From contig JADHWZ010000036.1 in the NCBI GenBank assembly GCA_016783225.1, positions 1 to 13,906 of the forward strand: a stretch of 13,906 nucleotides of DNA. The letters are read 5' to 3'. The position numbers and the translations under genes are program-made. This DNA is from Dehalococcoidia bacterium. GTDB lineage: Bacteria; Chloroflexota; Dehalococcoidia; GIF9; UBA5620. Positions 12,738 through 13,906 of the stretch are shown piece after piece. Within the stretch, counting starts at the first letter, position 1; every line of letters begins with the position of its first letter. The notes under the pieces were generated by a model, which saw nothing but the letters and a program-made list of their open reading frames with translations, searched no databases and was not told where the DNA came from.

Positions 12738-13655
12738 ATGGCAGAACTACAAGACGAGATTGCTAAACTGCTCAGAGAATACCAGGCTAAGACAGGGAAA
12801 CTGCTAACTATAGGCACAGTTGAATCAGCTACGGGAGGCAGGATAGGCGATAAGATAACGAATGCGCCGGGTAGTTCTGACTATTATAGAGGCTCCATAG
12901 TCGCCTACAGCAATGAGGTCAAAACAGGCATCGTTGGAGTAAAGGAAGAAACCATCAGGAGCCGTGGAGCTGTTAGCCCCGAGACAGCAATGGAGATGGC
13001 CGAAGGTGGCCGGAAGTTGCTCAAAGTAGATATCTGCATATCCGATACGGGAATCGCCGGGCCTACCGGTGCTACGCCGGGAAAACCCGTGGGGTTGTTC
13101 AACCTTGGCCTATCTACTGAGGATACCACCTTGAGTCAGGAGCATCGCTTCCGAGGCGGCCGAGAGAAAAACAAGCAAAAGGCAACCGAAATGGCGCTAA
13201 GCCTATTGAAGGAATACCTGACGAAATGCATAAGCGAAGTAACCGATAGCGTTTTGGAAGAAAAGCATGTGGTCACTTGCTTCCTCGAGCATGGCAAGAG
13301 AATCCTGATTTTGAGGCGGAGTCACAAGGTTGGCACTTACCGGGGAAGCTGGGCTGGCGTCAGCGGCTATGTGGATAGAAGCGATACAGAGCAAGCCTTT
13401 ACCGAGATAAGCGAGGAAACAGAACTGTATAAGAACGACCTGAAACTGATAAAGAAAGGCGAACCTCTGGAAGTGATTGACAGAAGTTTGAATCGAAAAT
13501 GGATTGTCCATCCTTTCCTTTTTCATGTAAAAGCTCCGGAAAAAATCAGGATCGATTGGGAGCACACAGAGGCCAAGTGGATTAAGCCCCGAGAGCTCAC
13601 CAACTATAAGACCGTTCCCGGATTGAAGGAAGCCCTAGCTCGTGTGATTAAGTGA
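12738..13655 (+). CDS. Fusion of CinA C-terminal (nicotinamide-nucleotide amidase) domain and Nudix hydrolase
   Basis: 305 residues from ATG 12738 (AGGAG four bases upstream; a GTG at 12723 is the alternative). Residues 1-163 are the CinA-C/PncC domain: TVESATGG with nucleophile S30, APGSSDYYRGSIVAYSNEVK with K62, GAVSPETAMEMAEG and TGIAGPTGATPGKPVGL. PncC deamidates nicotinamide mononucleotide to nicotinate mononucleotide in NAD recycling. Residues 176-305 are a Nudix domain: GTYRGSWAGVSGYVD, then TEISEETEL. Catalytic E223, E226 and E227 of the Nudix box are kept, while its Arg is Thr and its Gly is Glu, and the loop is two residues short. The HPFLFHV and DWEHTEAKW blocks fit a known divergent Nudix subgroup. 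Substrate unknown; a dinucleotide such as NAD(H) or ADP-ribose is plausible. comM follows after 41 bases. Confidence 0.9.
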   Translation: MAELQDEIAKLLREYQAKTGKLLTIGTVESATGGRIGDKITNAPGSSDYYRGSIVAYSNEVKTGIVGVKEETIRSRGAVSPETAMEMAEGGRKLLKVDICISDTGIAGPTGATPGKPVGLFNLGLSTEDTTLSQEHRFRGGREKNKQKATEMALSLLKEYLTKCISEVTDSVLEEKHVVTCFLEHGKRILILRRSHKVGTYRGSWAGVSGYVDRSDTEQAFTEISEETELYKNDLKLIKKGEPLEVIDRSLNRKWIVHPFLFHVKAPEKIRIDWEHTEAKWIKPRELTNYKTVPGLKEALARVIK

Positions 13656-13696
13656 AATGTAGTTATGCCTGATTGTGACTCCCACAGGAGCTGAAT

Positions 13697-13906
13697 ATGC
13701 TGGCTAAGGTAACGAGCTGCGCGGTAGTTGGGCTAGAGGGAGCTATTGTCGAAGTAGAAGTTGACATCTCTCCTGGCCTTCCCTCTTTTACCATCGTCGG
13801 TCTGCCAGATACCGCCGTTCAAGAGGCTAGAGAACGAGTCCGCGCTGCCATTCGCAATTCCGGTTGCGCTTTCCCAACAAAACGAATTACGGTGAACCTG
13901 GCTCCG
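13697..13906 (+). CDS. comM: ComM/YifB-family Mg-chelatase-like AAA+ protein, N-terminal part (runs off window)
   Basis: 70 codons from ATG 13697 to the window edge with no stop. The sequence opens [20 protein letters not shown] and continues with [34 protein letters not shown] and [11 protein letters not shown], the conserved N-terminal domain (ChlI-like, S5-fold) of ComM/YifB. Full-length members are about 500 residues with an AAA+ domain and a C-terminal Mg-chelatase subunit domain. ComM is a hexameric helicase that promotes branch migration during natural transformation; homologues are widespread in non-competent bacteria. AGGAG at 13686-13690 is six bases before the ATG. The 41-base gap to the CinA-Nudix gene suggests cotranscription; full-length CinA is itself linked to competence genes in some bacteria. 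Confidence 0.93.
   Translation, partial: MLAKVTSCAVVGLEGAIVEVEVDISPGLPSFTIVGLPDTAVQEARERVRAAIRNSGCAFPTKRITVNLAP

Noticed and set aside
13203..13565. 120-codon minus-strand open frame
   Set aside because: Mirror of the Nudix half of the fusion; that strand's codons encode conserved Nudix residues.
1..13906. CRISPR array, toxin-antitoxin pair, retron or phage module
   Set aside because: No regularly spaced repeats and no reverse transcriptase, Cas, toxin or structural phage proteins among the readable frames; the only exact long repeat is the 68-base pair at 10315 and 10560.

Overview
The window is bacterial, close-packed chromosomal DNA with moderate GC. It holds sixteen protein genes: fourteen complete, and one cut at each edge. 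I see no rRNA, tRNA, CRISPR array, prophage or insertion sequence. The gene content suggests an anaerobe with a large iron-sulfur and CoA-thioester metabolism: MobB, several Fe-S proteins, a methylmalonyl-CoA-epimerase-like protein and a double CaiB/BaiF CoA-transferase. Together with small membrane proteins of the type I associate with Dehalococcoidia, this makes an uncultured Chloroflexota (Dehalococcoidia-like) lineage my best guess. That is inference from gene content; no marker gene here settles it.

Layout. Positions 1-3298 (+) form a run of redox and cofactor genes: the end of mobB, a VOC/epimerase-like protein, a radical SAM enzyme, a 2[4Fe-4S] ferredoxin, a DUF123 GIY-YIG protein and a free-standing NuoG-N-terminus-like Fe-S protein. 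Positions 3299-3520 are non-coding with a possible promoter. Positions 3521-6303 (+) carry the 829-residue double CoA-transferase and a small unknown protein. Positions 6327-8192 (-) hold xerC/D-like recombinase, a tail-anchored membrane protein and pcm, read in that order. The divergent gene is uvrC (8313-10127, +).

After uvrC come two tandem copies of a very small two-helix membrane protein gene. The second copy is only 58 codons long. Then come a DUF72/YecE gene (-), a 92-residue membrane protein (+), a metallo-beta-lactamase-fold hydrolase (-), a CinA-C/Nudix fusion (+) and the start of a comM/yifB gene (+) running off the right edge.

No single defence or mobile system is visible. The points most worth a second look are: (a) the double CoA-transferase whose first domain has Glu where the catalytic Asp should be; (b) the PncC-Nudix fusion, which rebuilds the two-activity logic of full-length CinA with an unrelated pyrophosphatase fold; (c) the tandem membrane-protein genes with a mosaic identity pattern suggesting gene conversion; (d) a recurring extended -10 promoter (TGnTAnAAT) and several starts that look leaderless; and (e) a Xer-type recombinase with Arg at two catalytic positions.
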